A DNA stretch of 64,000 bases from JALHNI01 sp044226365 (GTDB lineage: Bacteria; Acidobacteriota; Terriglobia; Bryobacterales; Bryobacteraceae): assembly GCA_044226365.1 (NCBI GenBank), contig JBGAHE010000010.1, positions 35,437-99,436 of the forward strand, read 5' to 3'. Made by a program: the position numbers and the translations under genes. Below the pieces are notes generated by a model. The model was given only the letters and a program-made list of their open reading frames with translations, was not told the DNA's origin and did no database searches. Shown in pieces: positions 8,874-18,925 of the stretch (position 1 is its first letter; each line of letters opens with the position of its first letter).

Positions 8874-9604
8874 TGGGCGTTATTCTCCCATAGGGCCATC
8901 GCCTGGGCCAAGGCTTCCTGCGTAGAGGGCCGCGCTTCCACGGTGACTGGCAACTGATGGCGTCGCAAGGCGGCCGAGGTTTCGGGACCAATGGAGGCGA
9001 GGCGCGCCTCGGCGAATCGCGCGCGGTCCACCAGCGCGAGGAGGTTCTTCACGGTGGAGGCGGAGGTGAAGGTGATCCAGTCCGGCGCGTCCGGAAACGG
9101 CGCTACTTCGGTGGGCAGCGTGTTGCGATAGACGTCCACCAGGTCGACCTGCGCGCCCTGCATACGCAAGGCGTCGGGCAGCACGTCGCGGGCGCTGGCG
9201 GCGCGCGGAATCAGCAGGCGGACACCGGCGAACGGCAGGGCAGCGAACTCAGCGACCAGGCCTTCGGCGATGTGGTTCGCCGGCTGCAGATCAACGCTCA
9301 GGCCGCGGCGCGCGACGGCTTGGGCGGTGGCGGGTCCGATGACGGCGATGCGAGCGGTGGGAGTGAGTTCGCCGGCGCGGTCAAAGAAGGCGTCGACGGC
9401 GTTGGCGGAGGTGAAGACCAGCCAGTCATAAGTTGTCAGAGCGGCGATGGCCTGGTCGACCGGCGCCCAGTCGGCTGGCGGGGCAATCGCAATGACGGGG
9501 AACTGGACGACGCGCGCGCCCAGGGATTCGAGCAGTTGGATGAAGCCGAGGCTCTGATGGGCGGCGCGGGTGACGACGACCAGGCGGCCGTTAAGCCCCT
9601 TCAT
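8870..9604 (-). CDS. hemD: Uroporphyrinogen-III synthase
   Basis: 244 residues with the two-lobed HemD pattern. The segments LVVVTRAAHQSLGF, YDWLVFTSANAVDAFFDR, IAVIGPATAQAVARRG, and in the second lobe LLIPRAASARDVLPDALR and WITFTSASTVKNLL, are the conserved strand-loop motifs of the family. The enzyme cyclises hydroxymethylbilane with inversion of ring D, in the cytoplasm. I chose ATG 9604, which overlaps the hemC stop by 14 bp; a longer upstream reading runs out of frame with hemC. Position directly after hemC in a hemA-hemC-hemD operon makes the call firm. Confidence 0.93.
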   Translation of the reverse strand: MKGLNGRLVVVTRAAHQSLGFIQLLESLGARVVQFPVIAIAPPADWAPVDQAIAALTTYDWLVFTSANAVDAFFDRAGELTPTARIAVIGPATAQAVARRGLSVDLQPANHIAEGLVAEFAALPFAGVRLLIPRAASARDVLPDALRMQGAQVDLVDVYRNTLPTEVAPFPDAPDWITFTSASTVKNLLALVDRARFAEARLASIGPETSAALRRHQLPVTVEARPSTQEALAQAMALWENNAQ

Positions 9605-10490
9605 CGTCCAGGATCTCCCGGGCGCCCATTTCGATGAGGGCGTCGGCCAACTTGGCGCCGAGCGCCTCGGCTTGCGAGGCGGGCCCGTCGAGCTCTTGCC
9701 GCACGACGAGCGAGCCATCGACGCTGGCGACGATGGCATGCAGTTGCAAGGTGGAGCCGTTGACGATGGCGTGCGCGCCGATCGGCACCTGGCAGCCGCC
9801 GCCCAGGGCCCGCAGTAAGCTGCGTTCGGCGGTGATGGCGATGCGCGTCTGGGGGTCTTCGAGCAGGTCCACGCCGTGGAAGCCGTCGGCCGTTTCAATC
9901 GCGAGCGCGCCTTGGCCGACGGCGGGACACATCTCCTCGAGTGACATGTATTGAGAAATGCGGTTTGCCCAGCCGAGGCGGCGCAGGCCGGCGGCGGCGA
10001 GCAGGATGGCGTCGAACTGGCCTTCGTCGAGTTTGCGCAAGCGCGTGTCGACGTTGCCGCGAATGGACTCGACGACCAGATCCGGTCGTAGCGCGCGCAG
10101 TTGTGCCTGGCGGCGCAGCGCCGAGGTGCCGACGCGGGCGCCTTCGGGTAACTCGTCGAGCGTGCGTCCCACCAGCGCGTCGCGCACGTCTTCGCGGGCC
10201 GGAATCGCGGCTAGCCGCAGCCCGGGGGGCAGTTCGGTCGGCATGTCCTTCAGCGAATGCACGGCCAGGTGAATGCGGCCATCGAGTAGCGCTTCTTCGA
10301 GCTCTTTGGTGAACAGCCCCTTGGTGGAGGTCATCGGCCCGAGTTGGGACAGGGAGATGTTCGTGATGCGGTCGCCGGTGGTCTGAATGACCTCAATGCG
10401 GGACTCGACGCCGGCCGCCGCCAGACGTTGCTGAATGTGGTTCGCCTGCCATAAGGCCAGTTGCGAACCGCGCGAACCGATCACCAGCAT
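9591..10490 (-). CDS. hemC: Hydroxymethylbilane synthase (porphobilinogen deaminase)
   Basis: 299 residues, near the usual family length. It has the start VIGSRGSQLALWQA, the substrate-binding KDMPTELPPG, the arginine-rich VGTSALRRQAQLRALRPDL, and ALGGGCQVPIGAHA, in which Cys233 is the expected anchor of the dipyrromethane cofactor. It polymerises four porphobilinogens to hydroxymethylbilane. The ATG lies immediately after the hemA stop with no gap, and the 3' end overlaps hemD by 14 bp, so the three are one transcription unit. No frameshift or missing residue is seen. Confidence 0.96.
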   Translation of the reverse strand: MLVIGSRGSQLALWQANHIQQRLAAAGVESRIEVIQTTGDRITNISLSQLGPMTSTKGLFTKELEEALLDGRIHLAVHSLKDMPTELPPGLRLAAIPAREDVRDALVGRTLDELPEGARVGTSALRRQAQLRALRPDLVVESIRGNVDTRLRKLDEGQFDAILLAAAGLRRLGWANRISQYMSLEEMCPAVGQGALAIETADGFHGVDLLEDPQTRIAITAERSLLRALGGGCQVPIGAHAIVNGSTLQLHAIVASVDGSLVVRQELDGPASQAEALGAKLADALIEMGAREILDDEGA

Positions 10491-11753
10491 CTACGATTTT
10501 CCACCCAGTTTGAAGATTCGTTTGACTTGCTCGATGGCTTCGTCGTCCTCGGCCGCGGCGCCGCGGCGGAGTTCGGCGATGGCCCCGTGGGCGATCTTGT
10601 TCACCAGGCCGCGGGTGAGGGCTTCGAGTGCCTCTTCCTGTTGCGGGGTGAGATCGCCGAGCTTAGGGCGTTGACGCTCGATTTCGAGCGCGCGATACTC
10701 CTCAAGCTGGGTTTGGAGCGCGACGATCCAGGGGGAGGCGCCGCGGCTCTTCAGCCGCAGATCGAGCTTCTCGACTTCTTCCTCCACAATGCGGTTCGCA
10801 TCCATGGCGGCGCTTTGGCGCGCGACCAGATTGCGGTCCACCACCTGTTGCAGGTCGTCGATGTCGTAGAGGAAGACGTTATCGATCTGGTTCACCGACG
10901 GGTCGATGTTGCGCGGCACGGCGATGTCGATGAGGAACATCGGCTTCTGGCGGCGCGCGGCGATCACTTCGCGCATCAGCCGCTCGGTAATCACGTAGTT
11001 GCTCGCGCCCGTCGAGGCGATGACGATGTCCATGGTGGGCAGTGACTTCTCAAGCGTCTGCCAGTCGATCACCGAGCCCTGGAATTCGTTGGCGAGTTCG
11101 AAGGCGCGGGCCGTGGTGCGGTTGGCGACGTAGATTTCCGAGGTGCCCGAACGGCGGAGATGTTTGGCCGTCAGTGCCGACATCTTGCCCGCGCCCAGCA
11201 GCAGGACCTTCTTGCCCTTCAGGTCGCCAAAGATCTCGCGCGCCAGCTCGACAGCGGCATAGGAAACCGAGACGGCGCTTTCGCCGATGTCGGTTTCGTT
11301 GCGCACGCGCTTGGCGACGGAGAAGGCGCGCGTAAGGATGGGGTCGAGGAACGGGCCCACGACGTTCAGCTCTTTAGCGCGTTGGTAGGCGTCCTTTAGC
11401 TGGCCGAGAATCTGGGGCTCGCCGACGACCAACGAGTCGAGCGAGGAGGCGACGCGGAACAGATGGCGGACGGCGTCAGAACCCTGGTGGGTATAGATGT
11501 GCGGGGTGATGGCGCCGAAGCGGCCATCGACGCCGAACAGGCAGGAGGTGAGGTCGTTGGGGTCGCGCGAGTCTTCAATGGCGACGGCCACTTCGACGCG
11601 ATTGCAGGTGGAGAGGATCAGGCCTTCGTGGACGCCCGGCATCTCGCGGAGGGCGCGCAGGCGTTCGGCCAAGGCGGCATCCGGGACGGCGGCGCGTTCG
11701 CGCACCTCCACTGGAGCGGTCTTGTGATTGAGGCCGGTGATCGCGAATTTCAT
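10491..11753 (-). CDS. hemA: Glutamyl-tRNA reductase
   Basis: 420 residues, the standard length. It starts MKFAITGLNHKTAPVEVRER and carries the catalytic cysteine in ILSTCNRVEV (Cys50). The Rossmann segment VLLLGAGKMSALTAKHL and FLIDIAVPRNIDPSV follow, and a C-terminal dimerisation helix region completes it. It reduces glutamyl-tRNA to glutamate-1-semialdehyde, the first step of the C5 heme pathway, so this organism makes ALA from glutamate. It overlaps the upstream ccsA-like gene by 4 bp and directly abuts hemC. Confidence 0.96.
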   Translation of the reverse strand: MKFAITGLNHKTAPVEVRERAAVPDAALAERLRALREMPGVHEGLILSTCNRVEVAVAIEDSRDPNDLTSCLFGVDGRFGAITPHIYTHQGSDAVRHLFRVASSLDSLVVGEPQILGQLKDAYQRAKELNVVGPFLDPILTRAFSVAKRVRNETDIGESAVSVSYAAVELAREIFGDLKGKKVLLLGAGKMSALTAKHLRRSGTSEIYVANRTTARAFELANEFQGSVIDWQTLEKSLPTMDIVIASTGASNYVITERLMREVIAARRQKPMFLIDIAVPRNIDPSVNQIDNVFLYDIDDLQQVVDRNLVARQSAAMDANRIVEEEVEKLDLRLKSRGASPWIVALQTQLEEYRALEIERQRPKLGDLTPQQEEALEALTRGLVNKIAHGAIAELRRGAAAEDDEAIEQVKRIFKLGGKS

Positions 11754-12580
11754 CGGGCAAACACCGTAGAGCGAATGCCGACGTGCGCCGCCCAGGTGAC
11801 GGCGAACAAGGCGAGGACAGAAAGGGTGACGAAGGCCGCGCGGCGGCCGCGCCAGCCGGAGACGGTTCGCAGGTAGATCAGGGCGAGATACACCACCCAG
11901 GTCAGGATGGAGATCAAGATGGTGGGGTCGCTAATCCAGCGCGTACCGGATTCGATGAACGCCCAGATGACGATCACGATGACGCCAAGCGTGGTGAAGA
12001 CGAAGCCCAGGTTCATGGTGCGGGCAAGCAGCGCGTCGAGGGTCATCAGCGCGGGGAGCGATGGCGCGGCGAAGGCGCCGCCAATCAGTTTCTTGCCCTT
12101 CAATTGGCGCTCCTGCACGAGGTAGAAGACGCTAGCACCGCCGGCGATCAGCAGGGAGGCGTAGCCCGCGATCACCAGCATCACGTGGACGACCAGCCAG
12201 GCACTGCGCATCTGCGCGCTCGCCCAGCCGCCAACAGGGGTGCCCAAGGCACCGACGAGGGCCATCCCGAACACCAGGGGGAATAAGAACAGCCCGAGCG
12301 AAGAGAAAGCGTAGCGAAAATGGGCGACGACGAAGGAAACGCCCAGCAGGAAACCGCAAAAGGAGATCGTCTCGAAAAAATTATCGGCCGGGAAATGGCC
12401 GACGGCGAAGGCGCGCTCCATCAAGGAGACGAAATGGAAGATCAGTCCGGCGCAGAAGATGCGCAGAGACGGGGCAAACCAGGTCTGCTCGCGGCGCAGG
12501 ATGGTGAGCAAGGTGGAGACCAGGCCCGCGGAGTACATCAGCACCGCGACCCGCAGCCAAAAGGTAGACATCTCCAGCAT
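11750..12580 (-). CDS. CcsA/HemX-type cytochrome c assembly membrane protein
   Basis: 276 residues with about eight membrane segments. It carries the tryptophan-rich periplasmic motif of the family in diverged form (GGWASAQMRSAWLVVHVML), with a histidine in the following helix (VHVML) and others in LIFHFVSLMERAFAVGHF. Known CcsA/CcsB/HemX proteins handle heme for cytochrome c maturation, or modulate HemA when encoded just upstream of hemA, as here. It overlaps hemA by 4 bp and is the first gene of the operon. Whether it is a System II cytochrome c synthetase component or a HemX regulator cannot be decided without the rest of the ccs genes, which are not in the window. Confidence 0.8.
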   Translation of the reverse strand: MLEMSTFWLRVAVLMYSAGLVSTLLTILRREQTWFAPSLRIFCAGLIFHFVSLMERAFAVGHFPADNFFETISFCGFLLGVSFVVAHFRYAFSSLGLFLFPLVFGMALVGALGTPVGGWASAQMRSAWLVVHVMLVIAGYASLLIAGGASVFYLVQERQLKGKKLIGGAFAAPSLPALMTLDALLARTMNLGFVFTTLGVIVIVIWAFIESGTRWISDPTILISILTWVVYLALIYLRTVSGWRGRRAAFVTLSVLALFAVTWAAHVGIRSTVFAR

Positions 12581-12619
12581 GAACTGATTTCAGTATAACG
12601 GCTTAGCGAGAATGGAACC
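12581..12619. promoter_or_regulatory. Short divergent promoter region between heme operon and SDR gene
   Basis: Only 39 bp separate two divergent starts. The A/T-rich core at 12591-12600 reads TATAAC on the plus strand and TATACT on the minus strand, so one element could serve as the -10 box for both directions. No good -35 hexamer is seen at the right distance. Confidence 0.3.
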
Positions 12620-13326
12620 ATGCTGAAACAACTGGCGGGAAAACGGGCGATGGTGACGGGCGGCAGTCGCGGAATCGGGCGGGAGATCTGCCGGCGATTG
12701 GTGGAGGAGGGCGTCGAGGTGGCCTTTTGCGGGCGCCAGGAGGCGCATGTGCGGGAAGCGGAAGAGGCCTTGGGAGGGATAAAGTCTGGGGCCGGGCAGT
12801 CGATTTACGCAATACCGAGGCAATTGCGGCCTGGTTTGCCGAGGCCGGGGACCGTTTTAGCAGTCTGGACATTCTGGTGAACAATGCCGGGGTGGCGGTC
12901 TTCGGAAGTGTGGCAGCGCTGACGTTGGAGGATTGGCATTTGATGATCGAGACCAATCTGACAGCCGCGTTTGCCTGCTGCCGGGAAGCGGTGGGGTTGA
13001 TGACCAACGGTGGCAGCATCGTGAATATCGGCAGCCTGGCTTCACGGCATGCGTTTGCGGGTGGAGCGGCGTATAACGCCTCTAAGTTTGGCTTGCTGGG
13101 TTTGAGTGACGCGATGCTGCTGGACCATCGGGCGCAGGGCATACGGGTGTCGGCGGTGTTGCCGGGGAGCGTGGACACGGAGTTCAGCCCGCGGTCGCAA
13201 GCCGGCGATACGAGTTGGAAGTTAGCGGCGGACGACATTGCGGAGGTCGTGTTGACGATCCTGCGGATGCCGGAGCGCGCGACGGTGAGTTGCGTCGAGT
13301 TGCGCCCCTCCCGGCCGCCGAAGTAA
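12620..13326 (+). CDS. Short-chain dehydrogenase/reductase with one frameshift
   Basis: An SDR of about 235 residues. The first frame (ATG 12620) gives the NAD(P)-binding TGGSRGIGREICRRL up to EEALGG. The rest lies in the next frame from about 12785: DILVNNAGVAVFG, the catalytic serine in VNIGSLASRHAF, and the YNASK motif (Tyr-x-x-x-Lys). The break sits at a run reading GGGAGGG, where one extra G restores a continuous product, so a one-base deletion or base-calling error is the simplest reading. Repaired, all catalytic residues are present. The substrate is unknown; it resembles 3-oxoacyl-ACP reductase-type SDRs. Confidence 0.8.
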
Positions 13327-13475
13327 AGGAAAAGTCGGTCGGAAGCGCTGGTGTTTTTCGAGTGTCCGCCGATAGAGCAAGAGTGCTGAGGTTTGGGTCG
13401 AAGAATGTGGCGGTACTAAAGTCGGATTCGCTGGCCGACGAAAGAAAGAGGCGAGAGGTGACCGGGCGTAAATCT

Positions 13476-14657
13476 ATGGCGAATCTGCGAATGAATCAAG
13501 TCCTGGACCCGAACCGAACTGGTCGGGAAGCGGCGGATCTCGATCGAAATCTGCGCAACCTGATCGTGGGACAGGACGAGGCCATCCAACAGATCGTCAA
13601 CATCTATCAGATGCACTTGACGGGGATGAGCGCACCGGGCCGGCCGGTGGGGAACTTCCTGTTTCTGGGGCCGACCGGTTCGGGCAAGACCCGTATCGTC
13701 GAGGCGACGGCGGAAAGTCTGGTGAAGAACTCGAAGTCGGTGATCAAGATTGATTGCGCCGAGTTCCAGCACAGCCACGAGATCGCCAAGCTGATCGGTT
13801 CGCCGCCCGGATACCTGGGCCATCGCGAGACGCACCCGCTGCTGAGCCAGGAAGTGCTGAACCAGCATCATACCGACACGGTGAAGATCAGCTTCATTCT
13901 GTTTGACGAAATTGAGAAGGCATCCGACGCGCTGTGGAATCTGCTGTTGGGCATTCTCGACAAGGCGACACTGACGCTGGGCGACAACCGCAAAGTGGAC
14001 TTCTCGCGCGCCATGATCTTCATGACATCCAATCTGGGCGTGACGGAGATGAACAATCTGGTGGCGCCGAAGCTGGGCTTTGCGCCGATCGCCGGCCGGG
14101 CGGCCGTGACGGGCGATTCCACCAAGTTGAACGAGAAGGTGGCGAAGACCGGTGTCGACGCGGCGCGCCGCAAGTTCACGCCTGAGTTCATCAACCGGCT
14201 CGACAAGATCGTCGTCTTCAAGGCCTTGGGCTCCGATCAACTGGAACGGATTCTCGACATCGAGTTGAGCTTTGTGCAGCAGCGCGTGTTCCTCTCGAAT
14301 CCCGACCGCGCGTTCGTCTTTGTGGCGACGCAGGCGGCAAAGAACTTCCTGTTGGGGGAAGGTACCGACGTGCGCTACGGCGCGCGGCACCTGAAGCGTT
14401 CCATCGAGCGCTGCCTGGTGCAGCCGCTCTCGAACCTCATTGCGACTGAACAGATCCGCGGCGGCGATTACATCCGGGTTGACTATTCCGAGGACAGTCC
14501 GTCGCTGGTGTTTTCGAAGGAAGCCGAAGGTCTGCCGATCAACGCGATGGTGGAACTGGTGGATCACCAGGTGCCCAACACGCTGGCGGCGCTGGCGAAT
14601 GCGGTGGGTTTCGAGAGTACCCGCACCGTTTCGGCGCGGTCCAGCCGGCGCAGCTAA
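13476..14657 (+). CDS. AAA+ ATPase of the ClpA/ClpB C-terminal type
   Basis: 393 residues with a single AAA+ module. Walker A GPTGSGKT is at 65-72, the pore-loop-like GYLG at 112-115, Walker B FILFDEIEK at 140-148, sensor 1 in FMTSNLG, an arginine-finger region in KFTPEFINRLDKIVVF, and sensor 2 in YGARHLKRSIE. This is the D2 domain arrangement of ClpB/ClpA, without the N-domain, the D1 ring or the ClpB coiled coil, so it is about half the usual length. It probably acts as a stand-alone hexameric unfoldase; no peptidase partner is adjacent. The start MANLRMNQ was preferred because upstream codons do not look coding; a GAGAGG lies rather far (about 19 nt) upstream. Confidence 0.8.
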   Translation: MANLRMNQVLDPNRTGREAADLDRNLRNLIVGQDEAIQQIVNIYQMHLTGMSAPGRPVGNFLFLGPTGSGKTRIVEATAESLVKNSKSVIKIDCAEFQHSHEIAKLIGSPPGYLGHRETHPLLSQEVLNQHHTDTVKISFILFDEIEKASDALWNLLLGILDKATLTLGDNRKVDFSRAMIFMTSNLGVTEMNNLVAPKLGFAPIAGRAAVTGDSTKLNEKVAKTGVDAARRKFTPEFINRLDKIVVFKALGSDQLERILDIELSFVQQRVFLSNPDRAFVFVATQAAKNFLLGEGTDVRYGARHLKRSIERCLVQPLSNLIATEQIRGGDYIRVDYSEDSPSLVFSKEAEGLPINAMVELVDHQVPNTLAALANAVGFESTRTVSARSSRRS

Positions 14658-14660
14658 GGG

Positions 14661-15302
14661 CTATTTGCCGCCCTTGAGGCAATCGGCGATGTCGGCTTCG
14701 GCGATCGCCCCAGCCTTGATCATCTTCCAGTAGGGCTCGGTGATGTCGACCGTCGTCGCGCCCTCTCCGATCGAATAGCCGCCATCCAGCACCAGGCTGA
14801 TGCGGCCATCCATCATTCCAAAAACTTCAATGCCCGAGCGGCAGGTGGGCGAGCCGGACATGTTCGCGCTGGTCGCGATCCAGGGTTGCGCCAGCGCTTC
14901 GATCAGCCGGGCGGCCACGATCGACTTCGATTGCCGCAACGCCAGACGGCCCGTATTGCCGGTGACCCGCAGGGGCACGCGCGTCGCCGCCGGCACGATC
15001 ACCGTCAGGGGACCGGGCCAGAAACGGCGGGCCAGCAGTTGGAAGCGGGTGGTGATTTCGGAGGTGAGGTCTTCGGCCATCAGCAGGTCGCTGACGAGCA
15101 GGGGCAGGGAGCGGGCCGGTTCGCGGCCTTTGGCCTGAAAGACCTTGCCGACAGCGGCCAGGTTGAAGGGATCGGCGACGATCGTGTAGAGCGCATCGGT
15201 GGGGATGGCGACGATGCCCCCGCGGCGAATGACCGACGCTGCCCGGTCGATGGCCTCGCGGGAGGGGTCGTCTTGTTTGATTTCAACTAGATCCGTTGCC
15301 AC
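14661..15302 (-). CDS. Sua5/YrdC/YciO family L-threonylcarbamoyladenylate synthase, copy A
   Basis: 213 residues with the YrdC-fold signature GGIVAIPTDALYTIVADP near 30-47, the nucleotide-binding segment FWPGPLTVIVPA and SANMSG near the catalytic cleft. It makes threonylcarbamoyl-AMP from threonine, bicarbonate and ATP for the universal t6A37 tRNA modification. It lacks the C-terminal Sua5 domain, so it is of the short YrdC (TsaC) type. It ends 3 bp from the convergent AAA+ gene and is divergent from metF. This copy has the natural C-terminus; the other copy lost it at the duplication joint. Confidence 0.88.
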   Translation of the reverse strand: MATDLVEIKQDDPSREAIDRAASVIRRGGIVAIPTDALYTIVADPFNLAAVGKVFQAKGREPARSLPLLVSDLLMAEDLTSEITTRFQLLARRFWPGPLTVIVPAATRVPLRVTGNTGRLALRQSKSIVAARLIEALAQPWIATSANMSGSPTCRSGIEVFGMMDGRISLVLDGGYSIGEGATTVDITEPYWKMIKAGAIAEADIADCLKGGK

Positions 15303-15375
15303 GCTGGTACTGTTGGGACGTTAAATCCGAGAATCTCTCAGTCTACCTCACTATGTACAATCGATAGAAGGTCAC

Positions 15376-16296
15376 ATGCACATCCGCGACATTTTTGCCC
15401 AAGACCGTACGACGCTCTCGTTCGAGTTCTTTCCCCCGAAGGGCGAAGCCGATGCGAACGCGCTCTTCGAGAACATTGCCCAGTTGGAAGAACTGCAGCC
15501 TTCGTTCGTGTCGGTCACCTATGGCGCGGGCGGTTCGACCCGGCAACTGACGCACGACCTGGTGACCCGGATTCAGCAAACCACTACGTTGTCGCCGGTG
15601 CCGCATCTCACCTGCGTCTGCCACAAGGCGGAAGAGGTGGAGGACATCCTGACGAAGTACGCGCAGGTGAAGGTGGCCAATATCCTGGCTTTCGCGGGCG
15701 ATCCGCCGCGGCATCTGGCGAATTATCAGCGTTCCGAGGACAGCTTTCAGCATGCAGGCGATCTGGTGCGGTTCATCCGCCAATTCAACGAGAGCGGACG
15801 GCATCCGGACAAGCGTGGATTCGGCATCGGAGTGGCGGGGTTTCCCGAAGGGCATCCGGCGACGCCGAACCGGCTGGTGGAGATCGACCGGCTGAAGGCG
15901 AAGGTGGACGAAGGCGCCGACTACATCGTGACGCAATTGTTCTTCGACAATCGCGACTTCTACGACTTCCGCGAGCGGTGCGACCTGGCGGGGATCCGGA
16001 TTCCGATCATTGCCGGCATCATGCCGGTGACCACCGTGTCCGGCTTGAAGCGGATGGCTGAACTCGCGCTGGGCGTGCGAATTCCGGCGCCGTTGCTGCG
16101 GGCCGTGCAGCGGGCGGACGGCGATGCGGAAGCCGTGAAGCGGGTGGGCATCCACTGGGCGACCGAGCAATCCCGGGACCTGCTGGACCATGACGTCGCC
16201 GGCATCCACTTCTACACACTGAACAAGTCCGACGCGACGCGGCAGATCTACCAGAGCCTGGGTCTGCGGGACAGCCTGGCTGTCCGGCGCAGGTAA
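15376..16296 (+). CDS. metF: 5,10-Methylenetetrahydrofolate reductase, copy A
   Basis: 306 residues, the normal bacterial length. FEFFPPKGEADANAL holds the catalytic glutamate, followed by VSVTYGAGGSTR, PHLTCVCHKAEEVEDIL, NILAFAGDPP and FGIGVAGFPEGHP, all standard MTHFR blocks around FAD. It reduces methylene-THF to methyl-THF for methionine synthesis. A GAAGG ribosome site lies just upstream of ATG 15376, in a 73-bp divergent region shared with sua5. The open reading frame is intact here, although the rest of copy A beyond it is not. It differs from copy B by only a few residues (for example Phe/Leu in the NILAxAGDPP block). Confidence 0.95.
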   Translation: MHIRDIFAQDRTTLSFEFFPPKGEADANALFENIAQLEELQPSFVSVTYGAGGSTRQLTHDLVTRIQQTTTLSPVPHLTCVCHKAEEVEDILTKYAQVKVANILAFAGDPPRHLANYQRSEDSFQHAGDLVRFIRQFNESGRHPDKRGFGIGVAGFPEGHPATPNRLVEIDRLKAKVDEGADYIVTQLFFDNRDFYDFRERCDLAGIRIPIIAGIMPVTTVSGLKRMAELALGVRIPAPLLRAVQRADGDAEAVKRVGIHWATEQSRDLLDHDVAGIHFYTLNKSDATRQIYQSLGLRDSLAVRRR

Positions 16297-16340
16297 ACAC
16301 TCGCGGGACCTTGCTGAAATCTTCGCCTTCGCTCAGTAAG

Positions 16341-16930
16341 ATGAAGGCAATGAAAATCATGTTGGCGCTCGTGGCGTTCGCCCTGGCGCTGCCTCCCCTT
16401 TTCGCGCAACGCGTGGGTATCGGCATCAAGGCCGGTGTTCCGCTGACGGATGTTCTGGAAACCCGGCGCCATCACGCAGGGCAAAGTGGATACGACGCGG
16501 CTGACGATTGGTCCGGTGATCGATTTGCGGCTGCCGTTCGGGCTGGGCCTGGAAACCGGCGCGCTGTACAAGCGCTTCCGGCAGACGGGGATGGCCGGGT
16601 CGACGAATGTCGATCAGACGGGCAAAAGCTGGGAGTTCCCGATTCTGGCGAAAGTCCGGCTGCCGGGCGTGCTGGTGCACCCGTATGTCGAAGGCGGCTA
16701 CAGCTATAGCCGGTTGACGGACATCGTGAAGCCGTTCCAGACGGCGGTGACGAATCCCAAGGATCTGGTGGCGTCGGTAACGCGGCCGGAGGCTTTGTGA
16801 TGGGGGCCGGGATGGAGATCGGGTCGGGAAGCTGCGGCTGGTGCCGGGGCTGCGATGGACGCGGTATTCGAAAAGCAGTTTTATCCCGTCGAAGAATGCA
16901 ATCGACTTCCTGGTCGGGTTAATGTTCTAG
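16341..16930 (+). pseudogene. Outer-membrane beta-barrel protein, copy A, frameshifted
   Basis: Counterpart of 22896-23483. The signal peptide and first 40 residues (to GIGIKAGVPLTDVL) are intact. An extra base near 16457 throws it out of frame, and the remaining barrel sequence (LETGALYKRFRQTG, YVEGGYSYSRLTDIV) continues in another frame until a second break near 16790. Confidence 0.8.
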
Positions 16931-16933
16931 AAG

Positions 16934-17607
16934 ATGCCCGAAATTCTGCCATCGATTCTGTCCGCCGATTTTGCCCAACTGGGCGCCGACATCGCCCGCG
17001 CCGAAGCCGGCGGAGCGACGATGCTGCATCTGGATGTGATGGACGGGCACTTGTGCCCAACATCAGTTTGGGGTTGCCGGTGGGGTGTTGGCGGTGCGGA
17101 AGGTGTCGCGGTCGATTCTGGACGTGCATCTGATGATTACCGATCCGGACCGTTATCTGGCGTCGTTTCGCGAGGCGGGGGCCGACCAGATGTCGGTGCA
17201 TCAGGAAGCGTGTCCGCACCTGGATCGCACGTTGAGCAGGAATTCGCCGGCTGGGGGCGAAGGCGGGGGTGGTCTGCATGACCGGCGACGCCGCTGGTGA
17301 CGATCGAGCATGTGCTGGAAGTGGCGGACTTCGTGCTGTTGATGAGCGTGAATCAGGATTCGGCGGGCAGAAGTTCATTCCGTACGTTCTGGATAAGGTC
17401 CGTGCGCTGGCCGTGCAGACAACCGAGGATTAGGCTTTTCGATTAGAGATTGATGGCGGGATCACGGAAGACAATGTCACCGCGGCGGTGGAAGCCAGGG
17501 TGGATTGGCTGGTGGCGGGATCGAGCGTTTTCAGGGTGCGGATCCCTGCAGCCGTGCGGAAAATGCAACAATTGGCCCACGGGGCGGCCCACCAGTTGCG
17601 CGCCTGA
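16934..17607 (+). pseudogene. rpe: Ribulose-phosphate 3-epimerase, copy A, frameshifted
   Basis: Counterpart of 23487-24164. It opens correctly with MPEILPSILSADFAQLG and HLDVMDGH, then loses frame near 17053, where one base of a T-run is missing. It shifts again several times (for example a scrambled stretch near 17080-17100, and breaks near 17240, 17280 and 17350). Catalytic segments survive in different frames. It cannot give a working enzyme as written. Confidence 0.8.
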
Positions 17608-17644
17608 AGCCGTCGACGGGCTAAATCGCAATCGACCGTGTAGA

Positions 17645-18922
17645 ATGAAGAGGTTGACCAAAATGCGCCCATTTGCGATCACGCGCCAGAGCCTGATTTT
17701 GCTGTGCCTTCTCCTGGCGTTGCTATCCGGCTGCCGCAAGAAGAAGTACAATCCGATCACCAAGGACACCCAACAGCCGGACAAAGTGTTGTTCGACAAG
17801 GCGGTGGGCGATATCGAAAGAGGGCGGTATGAAGGTGGCGCGGCTGACGCTGCGAACGCTGATTAACACCTACGATACGGTGAATATCTGGCGAAGGCGA
17901 AGCTCGCGATCGCCGATAGCTGGTTCCGCGAAGGCGGCTCGAATGGTTTGGCGCAGGCCGAAGCCGAGTACAAGGACTTCATCCTGTTCTGCCGACGATG
18001 GAGAAAGTCGGCGGAGAGCCGGGAAAAGATCTGCATGATCCATTACAAGCAGATGGAGAAGCCGGATCGCGATCGAACCAGGCGCAGCGGCCGGAAGAAG
18101 ATTGCCGGCGGTGCTGGTGCAGTTCCCGAATTCGAAGTTTGCGCCGCGTGTTTTGCAACTGTTGCGCAACATTCAGGAAGCGATCGCCGAAGGCAAATTC
18201 CAGGTGGGTGCGTTCTATCACAAGAAGGGCAGTTTCCCGGCCGCGGCAAATCGTCTGCAGACCCTGACGGACCATTCCCGATCTACAGCCAGGCTGATGA
18301 GGCGCTGTGGCAGTTGGGCGATTTCCTACAGCCGGATGGGTTCGCGTTTCCGTGAAAGCGCGCCGGACAGGCGTATTCGCGCATCGTTAAAGAATATCCG
18401 CTGAGCCCGCGCGTGGACGAAGCGAAGAACATGCTGAAGCAAATGGAAATGCCGATTCCCGGGGGCGGATCCGGCAGCGGCGGCGCGCATGAAGTACGAG
18501 GCCGAGAACCGGACGAAGCCAGGGATGATGGATCGCAGCATGGGTTTCATGAAGCGGGGACCGGATGTGCGTTTGGCCGCCAAAGAGCGGTGCGCCGTCG
18601 ATGACGCGATGCGGCCGACGATTCCGGTGGTGTCCCGGCGGCGGCGACGGCCGTGGTGGGCGGCACCAACGACGTGACGATTCAGCAGACGGGCAACTCC
18701 TCGGCGCTCGATACAGATCCGGATGCGCGGCAGGTGCGGCCGGGCGCGAATGGTGCGACGCCGGATGCAGCAGGCGGCCAGGCGGCAACCGGTGCGACCG
18801 GGACGGCGTCGACGCCCGCGGCGACCAGCAATGAGCGTTGCCGGTGAACCGGCAGGCTCCTCCGCCGAAGAAGAAGGTGCGAAGGCGCCAAAGAGACGAA
18901 GAAAACCGAGCAGAAGAACTGA
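17645..18922 (+). pseudogene. BamD-like TPR lipoprotein, copy A, frameshifted
   Basis: Counterpart of 24202-25488. The lipoprotein signal (LLALLSGCRKKKY) is intact, but the reading frame breaks first near 17830 and about a dozen further indels follow. The tail with VGGTNDVTIQQTGNSSALD is recognisable in one frame. Confidence 0.8.
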
Positions 18923-18925
18923 GAC

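Noticed and set aside
12780..12800. Programmed frameshift in the SDR gene
   Set aside because: No slippery heptamer or downstream structure is evident; a missing G in a G run explains it and the same type of error recurs elsewhere.
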